A stretch of DNA of 64,000 bases from Tricholoma matsutake (Eukaryota > Basidiomycota > Agaricomycetes > Agaricales > Tricholomataceae), in contig AP026542.1 of assembly GCA_026075535.2 (NCBI GenBank), positions 10,850,001 to 10,914,000 of the forward strand, given 5' to 3'. Each line of letters starts with the position of its first letter. The first letter of the stretch is position 1. The position numbers and the translations under genes are program-made. Shown here in pieces: positions 34,641-45,212 of the stretch. The notes below the pieces were generated by a model, which made no database searches, was not told the DNA's origin, and saw only the letters and a list, made by a program, of their open reading frames with translations.

Positions 34641-35741
34641 AAAGTAGCACCCATGATCCACCCCACAAGCAGTGGCTCACGAGGCTGGAGGCAGGCACAT
34701 CTCAGGTGAGTGGGTGGAGGTATGAAATATCATTAGTAGTTAGTAGTAAAATGGAGAGAGAAGAAGAAAAAAACACCAAAACAGCCCCGCCATCTCACAT
34801 TTTGAGTGAGGGGGGCCATTGCTTCATCGTTGTCATCATTGCATCATCATCATTATTGTTGCATTGTTGTTGTTGTTGTTGCATCATTGTTGTCATTGCA
34901 TTGTCATTGTCATTGTGTCATCATTGTCATTGTCACCATTGTTGCATTGTTGTTGTTGTTGTTGTTGTGTCATTCTTGCATTGTTCTCATTCTCATTCTT
35001 GCACCCACAATCTCCCCTGCAAGCAGTGGCTCATAGTGGGAGGTGCAAATGCTGTGTCACTGGGGAGGCTGGGGCAGTTTGTTGTTAGCGGTGACATGGC
35101 AGGTTTATGGGGGGCTTACCTAGCATGCTTGTGGTTTCACTTGCACCCATTGTTAGCAGTAGTATTCAATAGCTCCTAAAAAACAAAATAATGTATTTGA
35201 TTAGTTGAATAAAAGGAACAAATGAACAAAAGACTTATGGCAGGGCTCAAACAATGATTGCACCATTTGGGCCAACATGTGGTGGTGGTGATGGGGGGGA
35301 TCACAAAAAATAAAATCAAAAAAGTCGCACCACCTTTGATTGATGCATGTTCATGTGTTTGTTTACTGTAAACTAATGGATGCAAACAACACAAAATGCA
35401 CAACTAGTGTACTGCATATAAACCCCAAGACTTCACTATTATAATCCCCTGGGCCTCTGTCCCCTAATACATAACTAGTGTAATATATAATAAAATTACA
35501 TAGGATAGGTGGACTGTGAGTCTGATCCCAAACTGGTCCAAACTGGTCTGCACCCAGTTCATGTCAAATTAAGAATTTGTAGGACCAAGGACCAGACTGC
35601 TATGAGACTACCCCAAACCAGGACTGATGGTCCTGTTGGACCAGTTCAAAATCCAGTCTGGTTCAGTCTGGTCCTCAGTCCAAGGGACTGGACCTTCAAA
35701 CTCTAGATTTGGTAAGGCTGGCCTCAAGATCCTTATTGATG
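34641..35741. other. Repeat stretch: M1-family segment, TTG-rich microsatellite and CTGG/CAGT-rich segment
   Basis: Contents in order: a GAGCAGTTGCTC-type motif near 34,664; an imperfect TTG/CATTGT microsatellite at about 34,826-35,010, whose translations give Leu/Val/Cys-rich false ORFs; a second motif copy near 35,013; a minus-strand exon-like module at 35,235-35,285; and an ACTGGTCC/CAGTCTGG-rich inverted segment at 35,509-35,700 that resembles the ends of M1. No gene is recognised. Confidence 0.65.
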
Positions 35742-35927
35742 TGTAGTGATCCTGGCCCCCCCCAGGCTGGACTATTTGTACATATTAGATTACAATGCTG
35801 CTGGTTTCTGTAAAACCATCAGATTACTAACTAGTATGTAAGCTTAAACTGTCAACCCCCCATAATATACATTAGTCATCTCATTGTGGATTGTTGAGCT
35901 AAGCTACACCTCCCCTGACTCACTACA
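35742..35927 (+). repeat. 5' LTR of element E
   Basis: The 186-bp copy matches the right LTR over its length. The right copy lacks about 30 bp near its 3' end. The base after the LTR (35928) starts a T-rich stretch, and no standard primer-binding site is evident. Confidence 0.85.
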
Positions 35928-36007
35928 CTTTTTTTGACATTAAAAGTTGTATATTCTATTTGCTATGCCATCCTCTGATTGTTATCACGATCATTATCAC
36001 TCCATCA

Positions 36008-36361
36008 ATGTCAACCCTGAATCCCCTGGAACAAGAGCAAAATGTGTCCCTGCGCCAGGCCATGTCATGACCTTGCCCAGTGCTAGGCCATGAAAACATG
36101 GAATTTGAATCAGTCGGTCATACAACTGAATCTACTTACAATGTCACTAAGCCTTGTATTCTACATAGTTCAAATGAAGGTCTCATTGCCAGCTTCACAG
36201 GGGCAATGAGTGATCTGGCTAGTTGCTACAAGAAAAGGACTAGTTATGACTCTCGACAACTTAGTCGAGAGGTGAGAGACCTCATGGACTGTTTTACTAA
36301 ACTGGCCCACTCCCAAGCCAGAGTTATAGCCACTGCTCATCCAGCAACAAGCATACAGTGA
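36008..36361 (+). pseudogene. Short gag-like open stretch of element E
   Basis: From an ATG at 36008 a frame with one stop runs to 36,361, containing SFTGAMSDLASCYKKRTSYD and SREVRDLMDCFTKLAHSQA. It continues in pieces, with more stops, to about 36,900. It is hydrophilic and predicted helical, with no recognised domain; the position after the 5' LTR suggests gag. The DNA also contains a 7-bp hairpin TCTCGAC/GTCGAGA near 36,251. Confidence 0.4.
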
Positions 36362-36894
36362 GTCTGCTGGGCAAGCCCCCCAGCTGCAGAAGGGTTGTAA
36401 GGAAAGAAAGGCTGATGTAAATGAATGACATAGAGTTGTCACCATTGAGGAAGCCCAGCATCTGAGAATGGTTTGTTTCTCAGATATACAGGAACCAACA
36501 AGTCTTGCCACTGGATGAGACAACCATGCCTTTGATGCTGAAGGCCATGCTGAGAAATTGAAGGACCTCATTGTAGAATGAGGAAACAACACCAAACGCA
36601 CCATTGGTCAAGTGGATCCACCCTGGGCTAATTACAGAGCCCAGAATCTTTTGAGCAATGACAGTAAACATTGTTTGTCAGATGGAAGGCAGTGTCGAGA
36701 AGTTGGGCACCACAGCAAGCTCGCAAGATTGAAGGTCTCACCTGTAGGATGAGACAGAACGAGAGAATTGCTGACATTGATGGAAAAATGAGACTTGGAG
36801 CTCATTGCCAAGGAAAAGGAGCCATGTTTGGAAAACCGAGACACAGAGATGAACTCGATGCAGTCATGTCAAGTACCCGACCTGAGGAACAATG

Positions 36895-37740
36895 ACATAC
36901 ATTGTTCAATGAATGAAAATGTCAGTAAATGGTGAGTGGTGCCTATGGCACCACCCCCTGCAGTTTCAATGAGACCCTCACCTTGTTGCCCACCACCTAT
37001 GTGCTCAAAAATGCATATCAAACCTTCCTACAACCCCCAAATGGCAGTAGCATTCCTCCACCTGCAATTCCTCCCTGACATTGTGTCATGCCAGAATGAC
37101 AAGATTCGTTGTTCTGTAAAGGAAAGTGTCAGCCAATGATGGACAGTGCCCATGGCACTGTCCCCAACAATACAGGTGAGGGACTCACCTGTATCCCAAG
37201 TCCTAATGTGTCCCCACACACGTTATGAATCCTATGGGCCCCAAGCAGCCATATTGTTGATCCATCTGCGATTCCACGAGGAATCATGTCTTCTTTGTGT
37301 TGATGATTCTGGGCCCTGCCAGAGCAACGAGCAGCATTGTTCTGGAAAGAAAAACATCAGTGAATGATGGGCAGTACACCCAGCACTGCCCCCAACCATA
37401 TGGGTGATGAATGCACCCATATTCCAAAATCCAATGCACCACCTGGCACATTATGATCCAATATATGGCCCCACGGTCATATTGTCAAGCCACCCACAAT
37501 TCCATGAGGAGTTGTGTCATCATTGTCTTGGTGATGCCCTGGTATCCCACAAAGACAAAATTCGTTGTTCTGTAAGAGACAACATTAGAAAACAATGGAC
37601 AGTGCCACAGGCACTGTCCCCTTACATGCAGGTAATGGGATTACCTGTAACTCCAGTCCTTACATGTCTGAAAACATGTAACTGCCACTCTTATAGCTCC
37701 CAAGTGGCCATATCCCCAAACCTCCCATGTTTCTGTTGAC
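36895..37740 (+). repeat. Four tandem units of about 205-228 bp with covarying hairpins (element E)
   Basis: Hairpin 1 of each unit starts at 36936, 37141, 37369 and 37597. Stems: GTGGTGCC/GGCACCAC; GGACAGTGCC/GGCACTGTCC; GGGCAGT/ACTGCCC; GGACAGTGCC/GGCACTGTCC. Hairpin 2: TACAGGTGAG/CTCACCTGTA (37171-37193), ATATGGGTG/CACCCATAT (37398-37422) and CAGGTAAT/ATTACCTG (37629-37647); in unit 1 it is weak. Hairpin 3: GATTCC/GGAATC (37270-37285) and CAATTCC/GGAGTTG (37497-37514). Sequence changes between units are compensated across the stems. Reading frames through the units have stops at matching places, so coding is unlikely to be the conserved property. Confidence 0.85.
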
Positions 37741-37889
37741 AAACACAGGATCACATCATTGAGGTGTTAAGACAGTATCAGCATGACGCCGTATGCATGA
37801 AACATTCACTTGCAAATTTTGTATCTAAAACAAAGTCAAAATCTTTGTTAGTAGGGCAACTGGACCAAGGCAAATTGCCATACTCACCT

Positions 37890-38420
37890 GGTACAGTCAC
37901 CACTCCTTCCCATGGTGACAGGAGGCCAGGATGACTTTGCGAGAGACTTGGGGTGCACTACACCTTGAGAAAGAACAGTGAATGATGTACTTGTCATCCA
38001 CCATTATGGATTGAGCAAAACTTGATGGTTACCCATCAAGTTGAAACGTGTGACTTGTGTCACATGTCTCATCACCAAACACATCCAATGCATGTATCCA
38101 ACATAGTTCCAATGAACTATTTGCTTTTCTTCTGGTAATTCTTGGGGCTAGGATGCCCCAATCATGCCCACTACCTGCAGGGTCAAGTAGTCTTTCCCAT
38201 GCTGATTTCCCAGGTGTCACTCAGCTTTTATCTTTTCCCCATCAATCACTTGTTGATTACCACTTGCCAGGTCAAGTGGTTATCCTCTTGCTGAGTTCCT
38301 CAGAGGTTACTCAGCCTTTCCCTTCAACGTCCTGTGTGATTTCCACTGGCCGGGCCTGGTGGTTATCCCTTTCTGAGTTTCCAGTGTGTCACTCAGTCTC
38401 AATCTCCATTTCCTCATGCA
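37890..38420 (+). repeat. Second hairpin series in element E, including about three 95-bp units
   Basis: Perfect or near-perfect stems follow each other: GTCACCA/TGGTGAC (37896-37919), CTTGATGG/CCATCAAG (38021-38040), TGTGAC/GTCACA (38049-38064), CCACTTG/CAAGTGG (38260-38279) and GCTGAGT/ACTCAGC (38290-38315). The last two recur as variants in about 95-bp units at about 38,170 and 38,350 (for example CTGAGT/ACTCAG near 38,373-38,396). No protein-coding pattern is visible. Confidence 0.8.
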
Positions 38421-38484
38421 TCAATCCTCAAGGTCTTCTTCCCTTTTGTTAGCTTCACCCAGGGATGAAGCTAAAGGGGGAGAG

Positions 38485-38639
38485 TGTAGTGATCCTGGCC
38501 CCCCCAGGCTGGACTATTTGTACATATTAGATTACAATGCTGCTGGTTTCTATAAAACCAGCAGATTACTAACTAGTATGTAAGCTTAAACTGTCAACCC
38601 CCCATAAAATATGTTAGTCGTGTCATTGTACTCACTACA
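38485..38639 (+). repeat. 3' LTR of element E
   Basis: The 155-bp copy begins directly after the polypurine tract and ends at the TGATG duplication. It is shorter than the 5' copy by an internal deletion near the end. Confidence 0.88.
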
Positions 38640-38644
38640 TGATG

Positions 38645-40759
38645 TCATAGAAACAGACAGATGGATGATGAATCATGTCGCATGGCTCCCCAGATTTGTG
38701 TTGAGTGGCTTGAGCCTAGCTGATATGAGAAGCCAATCAGAGAATTGTAGCACAAGACTCACCTCATGAGTCCCATACCACTGTCCAACTTGAATCATAT
38801 TCACCAGTGTTCCCACAGATTGGTTTCTATGAAGGGGTGAATTGAACCACATAACTTTTGATCCAATACATTCATCTGGCATTAAATTTATGAGAGCTGA
38901 ATAAATTTTTATTGCAAGAGTCTACAAGAAGTGAGGAAAAACATCAATCAGACATAAACATTACATACCACCACAATGCGAGCATGTCAGTGGTTCTTGA
39001 GACTTTTCCACCATCCCAACAGCCCATCATCATCACAAAGTGGCTCATTGAAAGGATACTCTTGATGTGCATACACTATGATTTGCCAATGAAACTCATC
39101 CACAATTTGAGGACTGCCACCCATCTGGCGAGTAAGTATTGAAATAGGTGAATTCCAGGGAACCACAGAATGCTTATCAGCTTCCAGCTCCCTTTGTAAC
39201 ATCTTCTTCAAAAACTCCTTCACATGATGATAGGCTCAGGGATAGGGTGTTGATGCAGGGTCCAACTCATTGGAATGATTTCCTTTCAGCAGGATCATGA
39301 TTGTATGCAGCATAGATGTTGGCTTTTTCAGAATAGATGATTGAGAATAGCCTAACATTCAGATTAGTACCATAATGAATGAAAGGCTCATTTACATACA
39401 CAGATGCAGAAAAAAAGCAGTAAAATATATATCACAATTCCCACCACTGCCAGATGATTCATTGATGAACTCCTTGTAGCATTGATTGATTATTGTGGTG
39501 ACCTTTTGGGCAAGACTTGGCTCTATTCCTGTCTCATCTGGGGTTTTCAAAAACAAATCCTTCAGGTATGCAGCAATGGCCAACCAGAAGATAAATACAT
39601 CTGCATTAGCATGGGGTGACTCAAGTGACCAGAGAGATCAGGCAATTGGTTCAACAACTTTGATGTACTGCAGTAACTGAAGCTGAAAGGTTGCATACTT
39701 CAACAGGCTTCAAAATAAACTCAAGACTACTTTGCTCTAGTAAGTCCTAGTGAGCAAGCTTGATCTAAACAAAGTATGGGAACACAAACCTTGGGCTTTG
39801 CAATTCCATCAGATATCAAATTCTTCATCAACAGTAGGTTTGTTTCCAGTGTGACCAGTGTGTCACAAACCAGGTTTTCCCTACCAATACAAGCCCTTCT
39901 CTAATACCAGCATCCTTTTGAGCTTTCCTCAACTCAGCAATTGACAGGTTAGACTTGCTAAAGTATTTTATAGTTGGTTTTAGTTCAGACATGAACTAAG
40001 CATAGTTTGTCAGTCAATGATCAGATCAGAAAGAAATACAGAGGATGCACAGATTTAAATTCATCAAGCTTGTTGATGTCCCCAGCCATGTTCTGCAGGT
40101 GATGACAGCAGTCACCGAGGTCAAGAATTGTAATGAGCTGTTCTTGTGCATCTTTGCAGCCTCATTTGGTATTTCCTGTGCTATTGGAGCACATCATGGA
40201 AAATCAATCTTCACCAACACTTTCCACTGTCTATGAATTGTGGTCCAAGTCAGTTGTGAAGATAAAGACTGGAGTAATACAGAAGAGAAAACCTTGAGAA
40301 TCTTGGCCTTCACCCATTGTGCAGTGTGACGCTCTTCAGAACCCTCATAACCATTTAGGAAATACCTTTCATGATTTTTGGTAGTAACATGCACAAAATA
40401 GACGGAGTCCAACTGACAAGTACTGTTGCCATCAAAAGTCAGAGTCAGGTTTTGCTCCTTGTGAAGTCTTGCAAGTGCAAGCATCTGGACATGTGCTGCT
40501 TCATTTGGAATGATGGTTCATGTGAAATCATCAGCACATGGGACCTTGTAGCAGTGATTCAGCACATTCATTAACTTGGCCCAATTGTCTGAATCCAGAA
40601 TATTTGGTACTAGGCCATTGATGCAGATCAGTTTCATAATGCAGTGATTGACCTTCTCCTGCATCATTTTGCTCCCAGCAGCCATAAAGTTGAGTTCAAG
40701 TTTTGATGGAACAGGCGCTGGCTTCCGAGTTTGTGCTTTCACTGACATGCTGTTATGAT
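38645..40759 (-). pseudogene. hAT-type transposase gene D, 3' part (DUF659-like core to C-terminal end)
   Basis: Minus-strand translation shows SKLELNFMAAGSKMMQEKVN (about 40,700), then FVHVTTKNHERYFLNGYEG near 40,390, as in DUF659-type hAT transposases. The C-terminal WW motif GLLGWWKSLKNH is near 39,010, and a final LVNMIQVGQWYG is near 38,800. Stops and gaps are frequent. The gene continues upstream beyond gypsy element C at 47,178-48,170. Element E abuts its 3' end at 38,644. Confidence 0.8.
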
Positions 40760-40764
40760 CTGGC

Positions 40765-41190
40765 TATAAGGGCAATCTAAGACTCTAGCAAAGGGAAATA
40801 CGAAGTTAAAATTATACTACATAATACAGGCATTGGGGACACACCTAGCAAAGGGAAATCTGAAGAGAAAACTCTAAGGATCCCCTTGCTGATGCCCAGT
40901 ATATGTGAAGATGACAAAAATCAAATATAACCTAAAAATAGAAAAAGGCAGAGATAGGCGGATCAAGGCCGCCGAATGACATCATACCAAGGGGTATGTG
41001 TCGGAAGGGGTACTCCGCCTCTAAATATAAAAGTGTCAACATGTACAAACATGATAGCAAGGGGAAATTAGTAATAAAATCTGGAAAAATCATAGAAAAT
41101 GAAGAATAGAAGGAAATGAGGTGGGGAAAAATATAGGACAAACATAAAAAATAGGAAAAACACACAGGGCACCCCCCTAGTCCCCTTACA
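40765..41190 (-). repeat. 3' LTR of element C
   Basis: The 426-bp copy next to the polypurine tract (minus strand GAGAGGGGGTGA, 41191-41202) has the same ends as the other two copies. It differs from the 5' LTR at a modest number of positions, mainly transitions. Confidence 0.96.
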
Positions 41191-41225
41191 TCACCCCCTC
41201 TCTAAGATGCATCGCCCTGATGCAT

Positions 41226-44200
41226 TCAAAATTGTATACAACCAAAGTCCGTGACTTGAATGCGACACGGTGCAGCAGTGTGCCGTCGGTGGAATTCCTT
41301 GATTAACTGAGGGGCATTTACATCAGACTCTTCAACCCATGAGTTCTCCTCATACCCATAACCCTTCCAATGTACCAAATACTGGAGTTTTTCTCGACGC
41401 AAACGGCTGTCCAAGATTGACTCGACTTCGTATTGGGGTTCTCCCTCGATCACTGTAGGTGGTGGTGGTGGGTGTGAATGGCATCCCGGGAATGGATCTG
41501 GGGGAGCTGGAAGCAATTTGACGACATGGAAGACGGGATGGAGTCTGGACATGGAGGCTGGGAGGCATAGACAATAGGCATGCGTTCCAATGCACTTGAC
41601 AATGGGGAAAGGTCCCAAGAAGCAATGAGCGAGTTTCTTGGATGGACGTGTAGTGGAGATGTCACTGGAGTCAAGATAAACTCAATCACCAACCTTGTAA
41701 TGAGGGGTTGGGGAGTGGCGTTGGTTGTAAAATCGCACCATGTCATCCTTCGCCTTTGCTAAGGCTGCCCTTGCCTCCTCCAAGCTATCCCTCATGCATT
41801 CTGTGAACTCATTCACCGTCTCGATGTGTGAGGGAGTTTGGTGAGGTTCAAATCCCATGCATGGATGTCGTCCAGTGTCTAAGAGGAAAGGGGTCTGTTG
41901 AGTGGAAGCATGGACATGGTTGTTGTATCCGAACTCGGCCAAAGGAAGGAGATCATCCCAATCATCCTGGCGTTCATTGACAAAGAGGCGGATGTACTGC
42001 TCCAGTTCCTGGTTGACTCACTCCATCTGGCCATCAGTTTGTGGGTGATAAGCGGTTGAAGCGAGGAGTTTGATCCCCAGGAGTCAGTACAGCTCACGAG
42101 TGAACTCTGCCATGAACTGAGGGCCACGATCCAAGAGGAAGGCACCAGGAAGTCCATGTAATTTCCACATGTGGTGGAGGTAGAGTCGAGCGGCACCTAG
42201 GGCACTGACAGTGGTGTGAGTGGGAATGAAGTGAGCGCGTTTTCCCACTGAGTCAACTGTGCACATCACCGCATCAAACCCATTTGACTCTGGCAATTCC
42301 ACCACAAAGTCGATGCTGATGACATCCCAATGGCTCTCTGGAACAGGAAGAGGGTGTAGCTCACCAATAGGCTTGCGACAAGGAACCTTGGTGCATAAGC
42401 AAAGGTCACAAGTGTGACAATACTGACCAATGAGCCGTGACATTTGTGGCCACCAATAGTTCCGTGAGGTGAGCTCCAAGGTCTTCCAGCATCCGGGGTG
42501 GCCAGCAATCTGTGAGTCATGGTGTTGGGATACGATGCGCCGGTGAAGGTCTGGGTCATTGGGAACATAGATGCGATCCCTGAAATACAACAAGTCCTCC
42601 TTTTCAGCCCACTCTGCCGCATGTAAGGAAAGGGTCGATCCCTTCCTCAGTTCTTTAACAGCTCAGGTGACAACATCCTCATGTAAACCGCTATGGTTTG
42701 CGCAACGAATGTCACATAGGATGTCCCGCTCCTCGCCCTGGGGTGCGATGCCTTCCAGTGCCTGAATGGTGAACAGGTCTGGCTGCAACAGCACAATGTT
42801 TTGGTTGTCACCGCTGCCATCCCCATGGTCTGCACGTCAGGATAGGGCATCGGTCTTCCCCATGCTGCAACCCGGACGGTGGTGCAAGGAGAAGTCGAAT
42901 CTAGATAGATACAGGGACCAACGAGCTTGACGACAGTTCAATTTCTTGGCCGTCATGAAGTACTCGAGATTCTTGTGATCCGTCCAAATTTCCACCTTGT
43001 TTTGGGCACCCTTGAGGAAGTGTCACCACTCCTCAAGTGCACGCATTATCGCCAACATCTCCTTGTCATGGATCTTGTAGTTTCGCTCTACAGCACTAAG
43101 GCTTTTGGAGTAGAACGCAACAGGATGCCACTTCTGGTCCTCCGGAGACTGCTGAGACAACACGGCGCCCATCGCAAAGTCAGAACTGTCGGCTTCTACA
43201 CGAAAAGGATGCAAATTAAGGATCGGAGCAGAAGTGACCATCTCCTTGAGCTTTTCGAATGCCTCCTGTTGTGCATTATCCCACCTCCATGCCTCCTTTC
43301 CTGTCAAGTCGAACAGTGGTCATGCATGATGTGAGAAATCCTTGATAAAACGCCGATAGAAATTGATGAAGCCCAGGAAAGACTGCACCTCTTTCTTGTT
43401 CATGGGCATCGGCCAAGCTGTGACCCCATTTACCTTGATAGGATCCATCTCCACTTGACCCTCTGAGATAATCAGGCCGAGGCACTTGATCTTGGTCCTT
43501 TTGAACTCGCATTTGTCCTGACAAAGGTAGAGTTTGTACCATCAAAGTCGCTCTAGGACGAGGCGCGTGATGCGATGGTGCTCTTCAACTGTGCGAGTGA
43601 AGATGAGGATGTCATCGAGATAGATGCAGACAACGCCTTTGAGGATGAGGTTGTGGAAGATGTTGTTCATCATGGTCTGAAAGGTGGCAGGGCTATTAGT
43701 AAGGCCAAAGAACATGACAAGCTTTATCCTCACATTATTATAGCCCCAATGGACATCAAGCTTGGTGAAGTATCGGGCTCCATGGAGCTGGTTTACGAGT
43801 TCAGAGATGAGGGGTAGTGGGTAGCAATTTTTGACCGTGATGTTGTTGAGCCTTCTGTAGTCTTGAACCGGTCGAAGTGAGCCATCCTTCTTCTTGACAA
43901 AGAAAAAGGGAGAGGCCATGGGTGACTTTGATGGTCAAATACATCCAGAGGCCAGGTGCTCGTCGATGAACTGGTCAAGCTGCTGTTGTTCTTCCGGAGA
44001 GAGAGGATAGACCTTGCAGGATGAAGGGGTTGCACCGGGGGTGAGTTCAATCACATGATCCCATGGCTTGCGCGCAGGAAGAGAGTCAAATGACTCCTTG
44101 GAGAACACATCTTCAAACTCATGGAGATGAGGGAGTAAGGAGTTAGTAGAGGATTTAGCAGCGTTGTTTTTGTGGAAGGCCTCGGTGAGGCATTGGGATA

Positions 44201-44645
44201 TGTTCGATGTGGCACACACCTCATGCAATGAGTAAATGGCAGTGTAGAAGATCTGATCACCCTCCTCCACTTCCTCTGGGTCCTCATCATCATCATCCGA
44301 GTCCGGCATTAGATCAGGAACCCCTTCCAATTCCACTTCAGGTATAAGCAGGGGTCCAGCACAACACTTCTGAGTATGTTGTATTGCCGCCTTCTGTCCA
44401 CAATGTTCTTGCCTGGCTTCTGTGAAACACATCTGACAGCGGGATGGACATCAGCTCATGGTAACCTCCCCGGTATGCCAGTCGACCTCTGGGTTATGGT
44501 CTCGAAGCCATGGATATCCCAAAATCACCTTTTGCTTTCCTAATTGAGTGACAGCAAAAAGGGCATGCTCACTATGATCTTTGTAACGGAGAACCAGGTC
44601 TGCAACCTCTCGGATGGCACCAGCTTCATTTGGGGATCCATCCAC
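41226..44645 (-). pseudogene. pol: Pol of gypsy element C, protease after the solo LTR to chromodomain
   Basis: Minus-strand domains: protease LLDSGATGLFID at about 44,745, with YPWL downstream; RT at 43,980-43,400, with [16 protein letters not shown] and an intact YLDDILIF; RNase H at 43,310-43,020; integrase zinc region at about 42,520-42,400 (HTCDLC); integrase core at 42,350-41,950, with AYHPQTDGQME; and a chromodomain at about 41,430-41,290 (YLVHWKGYGYEENSWVEE). About ten stops remain, mostly one transition from sense. In the RT, VRIK joins directly to [13 protein letters not shown] near 43,720, so about 20 residues usual at this point are missing. Confidence 0.93.
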
Positions 44646-44780
44646 ATTATATACAGGTATCAGACGTGAGAGTGAGCAAGTATTTAGGCAATGTTGTTGT
44701 ACCAGATGGGAATCGATGAAGAGACCAGTTGCACCAGAGTCCAGGAGCGCAGAGACACCGAGTATCTGTCCAGTGTCGGT

Positions 44781-45207
44781 TATAAGGGCAACCTAAGCCT
44801 CTAGCAAAGGGAAATCCGAAGTTAAAATTATACTACATAATACAGGGATTGGGGGCGCACCTAGCAAAGGGAAATCCAAAGAGAAAACTCTAAGGATCCC
44901 CTTGCTGATGCCCAGTATATGTGAAGACAACAAAAATCAAATATAACCTCAAAATAGAAAAAGGCGGAGATAGGCAGATCAAGGCCGCCGAATGACATCA
45001 TACCAAGGGGTATGTGTTGGAAGGGGTACTCCGCCTCTAAATATAAAAGTGTCAACATGTACAAACATGATAGCAAGGGAAAATTAGTAATAAAATCCGG
45101 AAAAATCATAGAAAATGAAGAATAGAAGGAAATGAGGTGGGGAAAAATATAGGATGAACATAAAAAATAGGAAAAACACACAGGGCACCCCCCCTAGTCC
45201 CCTTACA
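44781..45207 (-). mobile_element. Solo LTR of the element-C family, inserted in the protease region of element C
   Basis: A third, nearly identical LTR copy (427 bp) interrupts pol between IELQTTD and TGQILGVSALLDSGA. The flanks TCGGT (44776-44780) and TCAGT (45208-45212) match at 4 of 5 bases. Removing the LTR and one flank restores the protease frame. This shows a later insertion of a sister copy followed by LTR-LTR recombination. Confidence 0.93.
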
Positions 45208-45212
45208 TCAGT

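Larger units (their letters stand above)
35742..38639 (+). mobile_element. Non-autonomous LTR retroelement E, target duplication TGATG, hairpin-rich
   Basis: Direct terminal repeats (35742-35927 and 38485-38639) begin TGTAGTGATCC and end TCACTACA, an inverted pair. Both outer flanks are TGATG (35737-35741, 38640-38644). A polypurine tract AAAGGGGGAGAG (38473-38484) precedes the right LTR, giving plus orientation. The 2.56-kb interior holds no protease, RT or integrase. It has a short gag-like open stretch near its start and two sets of hairpin-bearing tandem repeats. It must have been mobilised by enzymes of another element. Confidence 0.88.

Noticed and set aside
34706..35179. Hydrophobic Leu/Val/Cys-rich ORFs that look like membrane proteins
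   Set aside because: They arise from a TTG/CATTGT microsatellite in three frames at once.
36008..37740. Reading element E's repeat units as a coding repeat protein
   Set aside because: Stops recur at the same place in three of four units in the best frame, while the hairpin stems are kept; coding is not the conserved property.
44781..45207. Third LTR interpreted as the edge of two tandem or hybrid elements
   Set aside because: Flanking 5-bp near-duplication and in-frame continuity of the protease on both sides show a solo LTR inserted into one element.
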